Below, in pieces: positions 1 to 7,655 of a stretch of 16,099 nt of DNA (position 1 is its first letter; the number at the start of each line of letters is the position of its first letter). Source of the stretch: CAVSWN01 sp046728115 (GTDB lineage: Bacteria; Acidobacteriota; Vicinamibacteria; Vicinamibacterales; CAVVIG01); NCBI GenBank assembly GCA_046728115.1, contig JBKPDW010000631.1:1-16099 (forward strand), read 5' to 3'. Below the pieces are notes generated by a model, which was not told the DNA's origin, did not search any database, and worked only from the letters and a program-made list of their open reading frames with translations. A program made the position numbers and the translations under genes.

Positions 1-882
1 CGATACAACGGTGTCGAACCACGACTGAGGATTGGCATGCGAATCTGACGTCACGATCATGAGCGTCCGATTTGAACCCGGGAAATACCACAATCGGGGC
101 AACGGCATCGTGTCGGCGAGGAGGTCGCTGATGACGCGGCCAAGCATTCGCATCTGCACGTCTGCGTGCGGAACGTTCATCTTATCGAGATCGATTGCGT
201 TGTAAAAAATGTCCTCCGTTCGATACGGAGGTTGTCCGTCGCGATCACTGGCATTTGCCGGATTGCCCTGACGCGTATAGATGACACTCCGAGCAAGATC
301 GTAGGCCCACGTCACGGTATTGTTGTGTCTAATGACCGCCGGAAATCCGTTGGCGGTATTCGCGTCGCCGTACAACGCTGCAAGAACTGTCGAATCGGCA
401 GCGGCGTTGTAGTTGTTCGCTGACCCATGAAATGGCAGGGTCATTGTTGGAAAGCCGTCTGCGAAGAGCGTCGAGGTGTTGAGGGCCAGATATCCCTCGG
501 TCGTGATCGACCCAGCCGGTGTCAGGCCCAGCGTGGGGGCGAGTTGGCTGTCTGGGCGCATGGCCACCACCCGCCCGCCGCCAGCCACATAGTTGCTGAA
601 CATGTTCGCCTGACCTGCGGTCAGCGGAGTCTCCGACAGCAGCACAAGGGCGGCGTTCGTCAGGTCAGTCGGCGTCACAACCGACAATTCTTTGGTTGCG
701 AATTCGTTCAACCCTTCAGCGCGAAGGATTTCTGCCAGATACCCGCCGAATGGGTTTGGCGCAGCACTGTTGGTGACCAGCAGTATGGGCGCCGGTGCCG
801 ATTGCGTGTCCACGCCGAGCGTGGAACCCAGAAATGCAGCCAGAATCACGGCTGCTAAGAGGTATGTGCGGCGCCTTGTCAA
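1..882 (-). CDS. Secreted protein with an amidotransferase-like N-terminal domain, partial (C-terminus beyond window)
   Basis: All 294 codons read from 882 to the left edge are open, and the protein continues outside the window. I chose the TTG at 882-880: it follows a GGAA ribosome-binding motif with an 8-nt spacer, lies 25 nt after the radical SAM stop, and opens a typical signal peptide (Arg-rich TRRRTY, then a hydrophobic run to about residue 24). The mature N-terminus has an alpha/beta pattern (ILLVTNSAAPNPFGGYLAEI, then LVLLSETPLT, then GGGRVVAMRPDSQL). It resembles the ThuA/glutamine-amidotransferase-like domain of large secreted actinobacterial and other proteins often annotated as DUF4082-containing. 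In those proteins, from memory, a polysaccharide-deacetylase-like part follows and opens with a T-G-D-D-H motif; here residues 277-281 read TSDSH. It ends the leftward block, so a role in modifying or binding the exported glycan is possible but unproven. No enzyme activity can be assigned. Confidence 0.72.
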   Translation of the reverse strand, partial: MTRRRTYLLAAVILAAFLGSTLGVDTQSAPAPILLVTNSAAPNPFGGYLAEILRAEGLNEFATKELSVVTPTDLTNAALVLLSETPLTAGQANMFSNYVAGGGRVVAMRPDSQLAPTLGLTPAGSITTEGYLALNTSTLFADGFPTMTLPFHGSANNYNAAADSTVLAALYGDANTANGFPAVIRHNNTVTWAYDLARSVIYTRQGNPANASDRDGQPPYRTEDIFYNAIDLDKMNVPHADVQMRMLGRVISDLLADTMPLPRLWYFPGSNRTLMIVTSDSHANPQSWFDTVVS

Positions 883-907
883 CTCGAAATTTCCGAATGT
901 CTGCGTA

Positions 908-2551
908 TTAGGCCTTCGCCCAGCCGATGTGCCGGAGTCCGAGCGTAACTGCGGATTTCACCGTGCTCAAATCGGACAAGAGCATCTTCAAATACGTGAG
1001 CATCGGTCCTGGACGCATCGCCCATTCGCGAAACGCACGCTTCTGCCAGTATTCCAGCTGCTCGGCCGACAAGCCTGGATAGTCGAGCACTGTCGATTCG
1101 TCCATGTCGACTTCTTCCCACCGTACGCCGGATCGGAACCAGTTGTTGCGTACGACCTCGAAGAAGAACGGCGTGCCCGGATACGGCGCGGCGATATGGA
1201 ACAGCGCGATGTCGAGCGGAAGGCTTTTCGCGAATGCGATCGTCTGCTTGATTGAAGGAACAGTCTCGCCCGGGAGGCCGATGATGAAATAACCCCAGTT
1301 CTGGATGCCCGCTTCGCGCGAACACTTCAGCGATTCGCGGGCCCGATCCGGATCGACGCCCTTGCGCGCGTGCGCCAGAATATTCTTGTCGCCTGACTCG
1401 ATGCCCCACGCAATGTAGTGGCAACCGGATGCCGCCATCGCTTGCAGCATCTCTCGATCGACAAAGTCCACGCGGCTGTTGCAGGTCCATTTGATTTTGA
1501 GACGCCGTTCCCGCAGGCCGGCACAGATCGCCATGACTTGATCGCGATTGACCGTGAAAAGGTCGGCGTACATATGGATGTTGCGCACGCCGAGTGATAC
1601 GAGTGTTTCGATCTCGTCGAGCAGCTTCGCGGCCGATCGCAGTCGCATCGTTGGGCCGTAGCTCACGTGCTTGATGCAGTACGTGCAGCCGGCCGGGCAG
1701 CCGCGGCTCGTCACGATGAAGGCGTATGGCCCCTTGATGAGTGGGATCCGGTACTTGTCAAGCGGAAGCAGGTGGTACAGCGGCATCGGCAGATCGTCGA
1801 GATCGGCGATGAACGGCCGATCCTGATTGACGACGATCTCCTCGCCCCGGCGCCAGACGAGGCCCTTGATACCACGCAGGTCGTGTTCGCCGTCGAGCAC
1901 CGCAAGCGGTTGTGGTCGATAGAGTGCATCGTGCTTCTCAAACAGCCTCGCAATAGGCCCGGGGCGATCGAACTGCTTCCCTTCCAAGTGATCGATCACA
2001 TCGCGCAACGTCAAGTCGGGCTCGCCGCGCAGGCCGAAGTCCAACGACGGATAAGGTCGTAGCGTCTCGCGCGGCATTGGCGTGATGTGGGTGCCGAACG
2101 CAAACGTTCGGGCCGCAATCGATTTCGCGAGGAATGTTCCGTACAAATCGTTCTGCAGCGTGGGCGCGGTGAGCTGCGTGACGTAATACTTCGGCTGCTC
2201 AGTCCGGATGATCTGCTCGAACGCCTCCCAGCTCATCGACTCTGCGATCGCGTCGACGACCCGAACCGTGTACGTCGGGGTCAGCAGCGCGGCCATTTGC
2301 GCCAGGGAGACCTGCGGCCAGATCATGTTCTCGCGCGAGCGTCGGCCCACGCGGTGCTGCGAACGAATCCACACCGCACCATCGGGTGACGGCGGATTGA
2401 CCAGCAAGACGTCCACATGGTGCCTTGGCGCACGCGACGCGATGCTGTCGCGACCGGCGGTGTCGGCATCGGGGAACTTCGGGGGCAACACGATCAGCCG
2501 TGTTTTGGTCCCGATGTTGCGCGAAGGCCGGTTTCCGCTCGGCTGAGTCAT
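908..2551 (-). CDS. B12-binding-domain radical SAM protein
   Basis: This 547-residue protein belongs to the class B (cobalamin-binding) radical SAM superfamily, whose members include methyltransferases and cyclases acting on unactivated carbons. Residues about 43-200 form the Rossmann-like B12-binding domain (VDVLLVNPPSPDG, then GTH at 153-155 and LRGEPD near 175). The radical SAM core follows with the cluster motif C285-x3-C289-x2-C292 in SRGCPAGCTYC, GIESGD near 383 and IIGLPGE near 425. A C-terminal helical tail of about 100 residues follows. I see no DxHxxG motif, so B12 would bind without the classic histidine ligand, as is common in this class. The start is the ATG overlapping the GT2 stop by 4 bp (ATGA), with GGAG at 2563-2560. 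The open frame reaches 2668 but that extension only shadows the GT2 gene. Coupling to a GT2 suggests action on a glycolipid, polyprenol or sugar; the substrate is unknown. Confidence 0.9.
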   Translation of the reverse strand: MTQPSGNRPSRNIGTKTRLIVLPPKFPDADTAGRDSIASRAPRHHVDVLLVNPPSPDGAVWIRSQHRVGRRSRENMIWPQVSLAQMAALLTPTYTVRVVDAIAESMSWEAFEQIIRTEQPKYYVTQLTAPTLQNDLYGTFLAKSIAARTFAFGTHITPMPRETLRPYPSLDFGLRGEPDLTLRDVIDHLEGKQFDRPGPIARLFEKHDALYRPQPLAVLDGEHDLRGIKGLVWRRGEEIVVNQDRPFIADLDDLPMPLYHLLPLDKYRIPLIKGPYAFIVTSRGCPAGCTYCIKHVSYGPTMRLRSAAKLLDEIETLVSLGVRNIHMYADLFTVNRDQVMAICAGLRERRLKIKWTCNSRVDFVDREMLQAMAASGCHYIAWGIESGDKNILAHARKGVDPDRARESLKCSREAGIQNWGYFIIGLPGETVPSIKQTIAFAKSLPLDIALFHIAAPYPGTPFFFEVVRNNWFRSGVRWEEVDMDESTVLDYPGLSAEQLEYWQKRAFREWAMRPGPMLTYLKMLLSDLSTVKSAVTLGLRHIGWAKA

Positions 2552-3807
2552 CGAGCCGTCTCCGATTCGCGCTGGCTCAACTCGCGCAACACTGACATCT
2601 CGAGCCACGAGATGGTCAGTTGAACGCCGACCAGCATCAGCATCGCGCTGCCCGAGAGGTACAGCCACAAGCGTTCGATTGGCCAGCCTCCGAACGACAG
2701 CACCAGGCTGGCGAGCGAGATCGCCAAGCCGAGCCCTGCGAGACCAAGCCCGGAGGGCAGGAACAGGTTCTCGATTGGCGTGCTCATGAGCGGTTTCTTG
2801 AACAAACCCTGTCGGATGGGCCGGTGATGGAACAGCGATACCAAGTAATTGAACGACGCGCCGAGGGCAAAGACACTCACGCCGGCGGCCCCCAACACAA
2901 CGGCCGCGAACACAGCGTATGTACCCGCCGGTCCAAGCGTCGTGATCCCGCGAAGCCGCAAGAAGAGCACCCCGAAACCAACCAGACCAGCGAGTCCGAT
3001 GCCGGTCAGGCCCACAAGTCCGAGTACCCTCACCGGGTTGTATGTCATGGCGGTCCAGACAATCGTCTCGAGGAATCGCACTCCATCACCAAATATCCTC
3101 AGTTTCGAGCGGCCGATGCGCTCCTCATAAGGGATCGCTACTTCGACAACGCGCATGGGCTCGTGAATGGCCCGAGTGCTCATGACGGGTGTAAGGTTCA
3201 GACCGTCGGGCAGCGGGGACAGCGGTCCGAGAGCGGACTTGCGAAACACCCGCATACCACTCGCTGTGTCACTGACAGGAGTACGCCCGATGGCCGTCAG
3301 CAAACGAGCGAACAGCACGTTGCCCAGTCGGCGCGTCAACGGCATGCGGCTGTCGGCACCACTCATGCGCGATCCGACAACCAGATCAGCCCGTTCTTCG
3401 ATAATCGCCCGGCACAACTTCGGGAAACTTTCCGGCGGGTACGTGGCGTCCGCGTCGAGAAAACCAATCAAGTCGTAGCTGGCAGCGGCAAATGCCGTTT
3501 TTAGAGCGGCGCCGTATCCGCGATTCACGGGGTGTTGAATAAGGCGAACGGGGAATCGTCTAACTTGGTCGGCCGTATCGTCGCTCGAGCCATCGTCTAC
3601 GACGATAACCTCGAATCCGATCACACCGGCCTGAGCGAGCGCCGACCTGCACGCGAGACAGCGCCGTATCGTTTCGCCGATGGCCGCCGACTCGTTCAGG
3701 ACCGGAATGCAGAGCGACAATCCCGAGATCGGCGGGGCCTCGTCGTACGACAAGCCCGGTGCTGCGATGGCGATCGAGGTTTGCACGTAGCCCTCCGGAA
3801 CGGACAT
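2548..3807 (-). CDS. Membrane-anchored family 2 glycosyltransferase (polyprenyl-phosphate sugar synthase type)
   Basis: This 419-residue GT-A enzyme resembles dolichol/undecaprenyl-phosphate glycosyltransferases. The catalytic domain is cytoplasmic: the first strand LSLCIPVLNES is at 30-40, the nucleotide-binding DDGSSDDT at 71-78, the metal-binding DAD at 118-120, SDTASGMRVF at 179-188 and a basic RIGRSKL loop near 230. About four membrane segments follow (roughly 259-282, 297-316, 351-372, 379-400), with a conserved-looking YLVSLFHHRP loop between the second and third. Such enzymes move a sugar from an NDP-sugar to a polyprenyl phosphate to make the donor for GT-C enzymes; the GT-C-like gene at 6030-7649 would be a natural user, by inference. 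An in-frame TGA lies three codons before the ATG. An alternative GTG start at 3786 (codon 8) has a better GGAGG with a 5-nt spacer, giving 412 residues. The gene follows a 275-bp gap and overlaps the radical SAM gene by 4 bp. Confidence 0.93.
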   Translation of the reverse strand: MSVPEGYVQTSIAIAAPGLSYDEAPPISGLSLCIPVLNESAAIGETIRRCLACRSALAQAGVIGFEVIVVDDGSSDDTADQVRRFPVRLIQHPVNRGYGAALKTAFAAASYDLIGFLDADATYPPESFPKLCRAIIEERADLVVGSRMSGADSRMPLTRRLGNVLFARLLTAIGRTPVSDTASGMRVFRKSALGPLSPLPDGLNLTPVMSTRAIHEPMRVVEVAIPYEERIGRSKLRIFGDGVRFLETIVWTAMTYNPVRVLGLVGLTGIGLAGLVGFGVLFLRLRGITTLGPAGTYAVFAAVVLGAAGVSVFALGASFNYLVSLFHHRPIRQGLFKKPLMSTPIENLFLPSGLGLAGLGLAISLASLVLSFGGWPIERLWLYLSGSAMLMLVGVQLTISWLEMSVLRELSQRESETAR

Positions 3808-3894
3808 CCGCCCTCAGACTTCACACTGCTAGGTCGTGCCATCAGATCCGCAAAACAGGTGCCTCGTCTTTCTCCTCGAAGGCGAGCTGGCTCC

Positions 3895-3906
3895 ACGCGT
3901 ACGCGT
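3895..3906. promoter_or_regulatory. Perfect 12-bp palindrome ACGCGTACGCGT
   Basis: The sequence equals its own reverse complement and consists of two ACGCGT half-sites, each also palindromic. It lies 88 nt upstream of the GT2 ATG in the 275-bp gap, a suitable place for a dimeric regulator to bind. It may also be chance in GC-rich DNA. No regulator gene is present in the window. Confidence 0.3.
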
Positions 3907-3966
3907 CGCTGCAAACGGCAGGAAACAGGCCACGTCCAGCCGTATCAGCGTTAAACGTGAACGAGC

Positions 3967-3998
3967 AGGTTTAGATGCCCCTCAAAAAAGGCAAACCT
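3967..3998 (-). other. Imperfect hairpin downstream of the third GT4
   Basis: AGGTTT at 3967-3972 pairs with AAACCT at 3993-3998, and an inner GCC (3977-3979) pairs with GGC (3990-3992) across a 4-nt bulge. On the minus-strand transcript the U-run falls in the loop, not after the stem, so this is not a standard intrinsic terminator. It could be a weak attenuator or a leader structure. It begins about 85 nt after the GT4 stop. Confidence 0.2.
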
Positions 3999-4082
3999 AC
4001 AGGTGACCTTGGTCTCGGCAGGGGATCCCAAGCGTCCAAACGCGCGCGGCAGACGGTACGAGCTGGGTGTTTCGACTGGAGG

Positions 4083-5276
4083 CTACTGCGGCCGGCTGAC
4101 GGCCTTTAACGCCTCGAGCGTTTGTCGGCCGATTACTGCTTCATCGTATTTGGTCACGGCAAGCGAGCGCCCGTTTGCGGAAATCGCTGCGGTCAGTGCG
4201 TCATCGTTGATCAATCGAACCACGTGGGAGGCAAAAGCAACAGGATCGTCCGCCGTCAAGAGGTGTTTCCCCGGAACGACCTCGATGCCTTCGCACCCGA
4301 TGCTCGTAGCCACAATCGGCAGTCCCCGAGCCAGCGCATCGAGAATCTTTACGCGCATGCCGCTCCCTACGCGGAGTGGGACAACCATCACGCGGCTCTG
4401 TTGAAAATACGGTTCGACGGTATCGACGTGACCGGCGAACGTGACATTCGGCGGAGTGCACTGGACCCGGAAATGGCCATCGTTCCTGCCGACGACAGTC
4501 AAATGGACATCCGGTACTGCCGCTGTGATGCGCGGCAGGACGCGGTCGATGAAGAACGATACCGCATCGGCGTTCGGCGGCCAGTGCAGGCCGCCCACGA
4601 ACAGGATCTCCGGGCGGGAAGTGATCGGCGACCACTGTGGTAACGCCGTTGCATCGATCGAGATCGGTACGATGGAAATGTCAAACCCCGCGCCGCCGAG
4701 CGACCGAATCTCTCGCGCGTCGACGTCACTGACGGTGTAGACCAGCCGGCACCTGGGGTAGGCCGCCCGCTCGTAGCGCCGAAGCTGGCGCCACTCGAGC
4801 TCGGCGAGTAGGCGAAGCGGCGACAAACGCAGCGTCGCGGCGTGCCTGCGCACGATTTCGAACTCGACGTTGTGCGCGTCAAGAGCGATCGGCAGACGCA
4901 GGCGCCGGCCATACTCGAACATGCTCAGGTGATCGCAGTAGACGGCGTCGAAGACGTCCCGGCGGCAGGCGAGTTCGATTTGCTCGAAGGCTCGGTCGTC
5001 GAAATGCCGCCACACGAGGAACGGCTTGCCTCTGATGTAGCCTCCGACGACACAGCCTGCTTCGCGGATGTTCGATCGTGGTTTGTGATGAATGGTCAGG
5101 CTGCGGCAGAAGGCCGCGAGATGCTGTTGATGGCGGAGCTGACTGTCGTTTCGTACGAAGGTGTGGCAATAGACTTCGTGCTCTCGCGAAAGGGTGCGAA
5201 GCGTGTGGTATGTCTTGATCCGTCCTCCGCTGTCGAGCGGAAAGGGGATGGTCTCGGTGAGAAAGAGCAGTCGCAT
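4083..5276 (-). CDS. GT4-type glycosyltransferase, third in the leftward block
   Basis: This 397-residue retaining GT-B enzyme presumably transfers a sugar from an NDP-sugar to a growing lipid-linked oligosaccharide at the inner face of the membrane. The N-terminal domain starts MRLLFLTETIPFPLDSGG, with the acceptor-side SGG loop near 16-18, and contains DAHNVE at 133-138. The C-terminal donor-binding domain starts at ILFVGGLHWPPN, then VPLRVGSGMRVKILDALARG, then GCEGIE. The ribose-binding glutamate usual in the KILEA motif is Asp313 here. I placed the start at the ATG at 5276, 4 nt after the acyltransferase stop, because it begins the canonical first strand; the in-frame ATG at 5324 would add 16 residues inside the acyltransferase gene. 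No strong ribosome-binding site is visible, so translational coupling is likely. It resembles the enzyme at 7656-8894 in architecture. Donor and acceptor are unknown. Confidence 0.9.
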   Translation of the reverse strand: MRLLFLTETIPFPLDSGGRIKTYHTLRTLSREHEVYCHTFVRNDSQLRHQQHLAAFCRSLTIHHKPRSNIREAGCVVGGYIRGKPFLVWRHFDDRAFEQIELACRRDVFDAVYCDHLSMFEYGRRLRLPIALDAHNVEFEIVRRHAATLRLSPLRLLAELEWRQLRRYERAAYPRCRLVYTVSDVDAREIRSLGGAGFDISIVPISIDATALPQWSPITSRPEILFVGGLHWPPNADAVSFFIDRVLPRITAAVPDVHLTVVGRNDGHFRVQCTPPNVTFAGHVDTVEPYFQQSRVMVVPLRVGSGMRVKILDALARGLPIVATSIGCEGIEVVPGKHLLTADDPVAFASHVVRLINDDALTAAISANGRSLAVTKYDEAVIGRQTLEALKAVSRPQ

Positions 5277-5280
5277 GCCG

Positions 5281-6033
5281 TTAATGGAGCCGATCCATTC
5301 CGCCGCGGAACACGCGCACATCACGCTCGGTCAGGGGATGGCAACGCAGATCGCGAACGACCCGCGCCGGTGATCCAACTGCCAGGCTGTGCGGCGGAAT
5401 CGAAGCAGTCACGACGGCACCTGCACCCACGCACGAGCCACGTCCAATCGTAACGCCGTCGAGGACGATGGCCCCGGCCCCAATCCAACAGTTGTCCTCG
5501 ATGACGATGCCTTCGCCGGTAATCCCCTGGTCCATGATCGGCAGGTCCGGGTTGGTGAAGACATGATTGACCGCGAGAATCTGGGTCATCGGTGCGAACA
5601 ACACGTTGTTGCCGATCGAGATTCCGCCCTGTCCGCGCATGACAGTGCCTTCCCCGACGAAGGTCCGCTTGCCGATATGAATTCCAGCGTGCGGCATGTC
5701 ACGGAAATTGAAAACGTGCAGCCGGCATCCGTTCATGATCCAGGAGCCCTCGCCGATCTCGAGGCCGCCCGGGCCACCGTGCAGGTACACACCGTGGTCG
5801 AGGTACACCCGATTACCGAGCCGGATGTCCTCAGGCCGGCAGATGCGCACGTGATCCTCGATGGCGGGAAAGCCATCGGAGTGCAGCACACACTTATAGG
5901 CCAGAGCGCGAATACCGATGCCGACGATACTGGGGATCCAGGCGAGTAGTGCCTGAAGCGTCTCGCTCAGCGCATAACGCCAGAGAGCGGTCGTTTTGCC
6001 GCGGAGATAGAATCCGGCTGCTTCACCGATCAT
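5281..6033 (-). CDS. Left-handed beta-helix (hexapeptide-repeat) O-acyltransferase
   Basis: This 250-residue protein belongs to the WcaF/NodL/maltose-acetyltransferase group, which transfers an acetyl or similar group from a CoA thioester to a sugar hydroxyl, usually as a trimer. Residues 1-50 are helical and hydrophobic (LQALLAWIPSIVGIGIRALAY), possibly membrane-associated. Hexapeptide repeats run from about 64 to 215 (IRLGNRVYLD, IGEGSWI, IHIGKRTFVGEG, ISIGNNVLFAP). The likely catalytic histidine is His157 in AVNHVFTNP, followed by PIMDQGITGEGIVIEDNCWIG. The ending VGAGAVVTASIPPHSLAVGSPARVV is the usual final coil. The start is the ATG overlapping the upstream stop by 4 bp (ATGA). The open frame runs far upstream to 7008 only as a shadow of the membrane-protein gene. 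It probably decorates the polysaccharide repeat unit. Confidence 0.93.
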   Translation of the reverse strand: MIGEAAGFYLRGKTTALWRYALSETLQALLAWIPSIVGIGIRALAYKCVLHSDGFPAIEDHVRICRPEDIRLGNRVYLDHGVYLHGGPGGLEIGEGSWIMNGCRLHVFNFRDMPHAGIHIGKRTFVGEGTVMRGQGGISIGNNVLFAPMTQILAVNHVFTNPDLPIMDQGITGEGIVIEDNCWIGAGAIVLDGVTIGRGSCVGAGAVVTASIPPHSLAVGSPARVVRDLRCHPLTERDVRVFRGGMDRLH

Positions 6034-7649
6034 GGGCTGAACCGGTAGATCTTTGCGTGGGGACGCGTGAAGATGAGCAACATGTCCGCCGACGAGCCTG
6101 GATCGAATACACCGTGCGTCGACGGAGGCCAATCGCTCTGCAGCACCAGCGTAATGTGCTCGTTGTTCATGAGGCGCGCACGCCATTCCGGCGCCGTCTC
6201 CGGACTGAAGAATGTCTCGACATTTGAGCGCCGCTCGAAAAACCGATTCGTCATCGCCCAATGCGCCAGATACGAGCGCGACGCGCCGTAATTTGGCACG
6301 AACCGACCGACATCGGCTGGCGCGAGCACGACGTCGGCCGGTCCTGAGTTCGTGGACAGCCACGACAGCGCATCCATGCTGTCTCGATGCAGATAGTAGG
6401 GCTCGCTGTGACGTCGGAGCTCGACAAAACGCCAGACGAAAAGGTAGGCGTTGGTCGAACCAACGAGCAGGAGCAGAACGGCGAATGCCCACCTGCTGGG
6501 GAGCAATCGTTCGGCCCGCCGCGCGATGCCCTCGTGCCAGGCGTGAGCGGCGAGGATGGCTATTGGAAACTGCCACCCGGACAGCAGTTTGATCTGGTAG
6601 ACCACGGGCAGATAAATGAGGACCAGCCCTACCGCTGCCCACGTGACGATAAAGATCCGCTCCTCGCTCCAGGCGCCGCGTGACAGTACCGCGATGACCG
6701 CCAGCACGAGCGGCAGGCCCATTAGGACAACGAGATGTGCGTGCGGGGGGGTCCAGACGCCCGCATTTGCATACTGACGCAGAATCGCCTGCCAGAGCGG
6801 ATCGGACGTTGTCATTCGCTGGTAATAGAGCGCCATCGGTCCCGAGCACGCGACAATGACGATACCGATCAGCGCGAGCCGCGCCGGGAATCGGCGTTGG
6901 CGAATCCACACGACGATTCCGAACATGCCCAGGACTGCGTAGACGGTGATGAGATCGTACGCGTGCGAGATTGATAGGCACGTTGCGGCGCCTGCGGCCA
7001 GCAGCCACGGGGCAGCCATCTTGCGACGATGGGCCAGCCAGATGTTCAGCATCGTCAAGAGAATCAATGCGTGCGCGAGCGTGATATATGGGTAGCCCAA
7101 CAGCGCCCAGAAAGTGTTTGGTTCCACCGTATACAAGTCGTTCGGCCAGGGCGCATCCGCGCCACCCGCCAGTTTCTTGGCCATGATCAGGGACCAGCCA
7201 AATCCGGATCCGAGCAGCGCAATGAGGAAAGCTGTCGAGCGGCGTTCACGTTCCAACACCATCGTGTTCGAGAACGCCCAGAGCGCCGGCACGAGCAAGG
7301 CTATTGCGATGAGTCGCCACACCTGAAATAACGATGGAAAGGATAGGCCCAGCGTCATTTGAATACGGGCGAGGGCCCACATGGTCGGGTTCATGAACAA
7401 CGGTGCGTTTGGCTCGGGCGTCATCATGTTGTTGATGAACAGCGCCTTTCGAGACGCCGTCACCCACGACCAATATTGCGCGTGGTCAGGTACGTCGAAC
7501 ATCAAGCCGGTGTACACCAGATCTCGTGGCGTCGACAGGCTGGCGTACAGATAGGGCAGCGAGGTGATTGCGATGAGCACTGCGACGACTCCAATGAGCT
7601 GTCGCAGGTGTCGTGGTGACTCCTCTCGTTCGGGTCGCGCAATCGCCAT
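6030..7649 (-). CDS. Polytopic membrane protein, GT-C-like glycosyltransferase candidate
   Basis: This 539-residue protein has about ten to twelve hydrophobic segments (for example near 17-37, 105-126, 140-158, 183-204, 213-232, 236-250, 257-276, 304-323, 331-353, 387-405) and a soluble C-terminal domain of about 125 residues. Its first outside loop carries FDVPDHAQYWSW at 51-62, an acidic motif placed like the catalytic aspartate of GT-C enzymes that use polyprenyl-phosphate sugars. TPEPN near 77, VEPNTFWALLGYP near 175 and SHAYDLITVY near 228 may be further substrate-side motifs. The C-terminal SMDALSWLSTNS and VLAPADVGRFVPNY stretches resemble the soluble tails of such mannosyltransferases. 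It starts 6 nt after the preceding GT4 stop. I do not recognise the exact family. A Wzy-like polymerase is the alternative, but the early acidic loop and soluble tail favour GT-C. Confidence 0.78.
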   Translation of the reverse strand: MAIARPEREESPRHLRQLIGVVAVLIAITSLPYLYASLSTPRDLVYTGLMFDVPDHAQYWSWVTASRKALFINNMMTPEPNAPLFMNPTMWALARIQMTLGLSFPSLFQVWRLIAIALLVPALWAFSNTMVLERERRSTAFLIALLGSGFGWSLIMAKKLAGGADAPWPNDLYTVEPNTFWALLGYPYITLAHALILLTMLNIWLAHRRKMAAPWLLAAGAATCLSISHAYDLITVYAVLGMFGIVVWIRQRRFPARLALIGIVIVACSGPMALYYQRMTTSDPLWQAILRQYANAGVWTPPHAHLVVLMGLPLVLAVIAVLSRGAWSEERIFIVTWAAVGLVLIYLPVVYQIKLLSGWQFPIAILAAHAWHEGIARRAERLLPSRWAFAVLLLLVGSTNAYLFVWRFVELRRHSEPYYLHRDSMDALSWLSTNSGPADVVLAPADVGRFVPNYGASRSYLAHWAMTNRFFERRSNVETFFSPETAPEWRARLMNNEHITLVLQSDWPPSTHGVFDPGSSADMLLIFTRPHAKIYRFSP

Positions 7650-7655
7650 CGGCTC

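Larger units (their letters stand above)
3808..4082. other. Intergenic gap inside the leftward block, candidate control region
   Basis: This 275-bp stretch is the largest gap in the window and separates the third GT4 from the GT2. I find no convincing gene in it. It holds a perfect 12-bp palindrome (3895-3906), an imperfect hairpin (3967-3998) and a second small inverted repeat, CTCG-aagg-CGAG, near 3875-3886. The frame continuing past the GT4 stop is open for 43 codons but ends without protein-like features. No clear -35/-10 pair was recognised. The gap probably carries a separate promoter for the GT2, radical SAM and secreted-protein genes, inferred from spacing only. Confidence 0.5.

Noticed and set aside
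166..1255. Several plus-strand frames near the left edge
   Set aside because: They lie opposite the secreted-protein and radical SAM genes, both of which read as coherent proteins on the minus strand.
2552..2668. A 39-residue N-terminal extension of the radical SAM frame
   Set aside because: It overlaps the GT2 3' end in another frame and looks like no protein; the ATG at 2551 has a good GGAG site and the usual 4-bp overlap.
2620..3504. A 294-codon plus-strand frame
   Set aside because: It is antisense to the GT2 gene, rich in Gln, Arg and His without hydrophobic pattern, and so a shadow.
3967..3998. A standard intrinsic terminator after the third GT4
   Set aside because: The stem is bulged and the U-run falls in the loop rather than after the stem; kept only as a low-confidence hairpin.
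5277..5324. A 16-residue extension of the third GT4
   Set aside because: It overlaps the end of the acyltransferase gene, and the conserved first strand of the GT4 fold starts at the ATG at 5276.
6034..7008. A 325-residue N-terminal extension of the acyltransferase frame
   Set aside because: It is Arg-rich shadow sequence overlapping the membrane-protein gene; the real start is the ATGA-overlap ATG at 6033, where the helical N-terminus of the acyltransferase begins.
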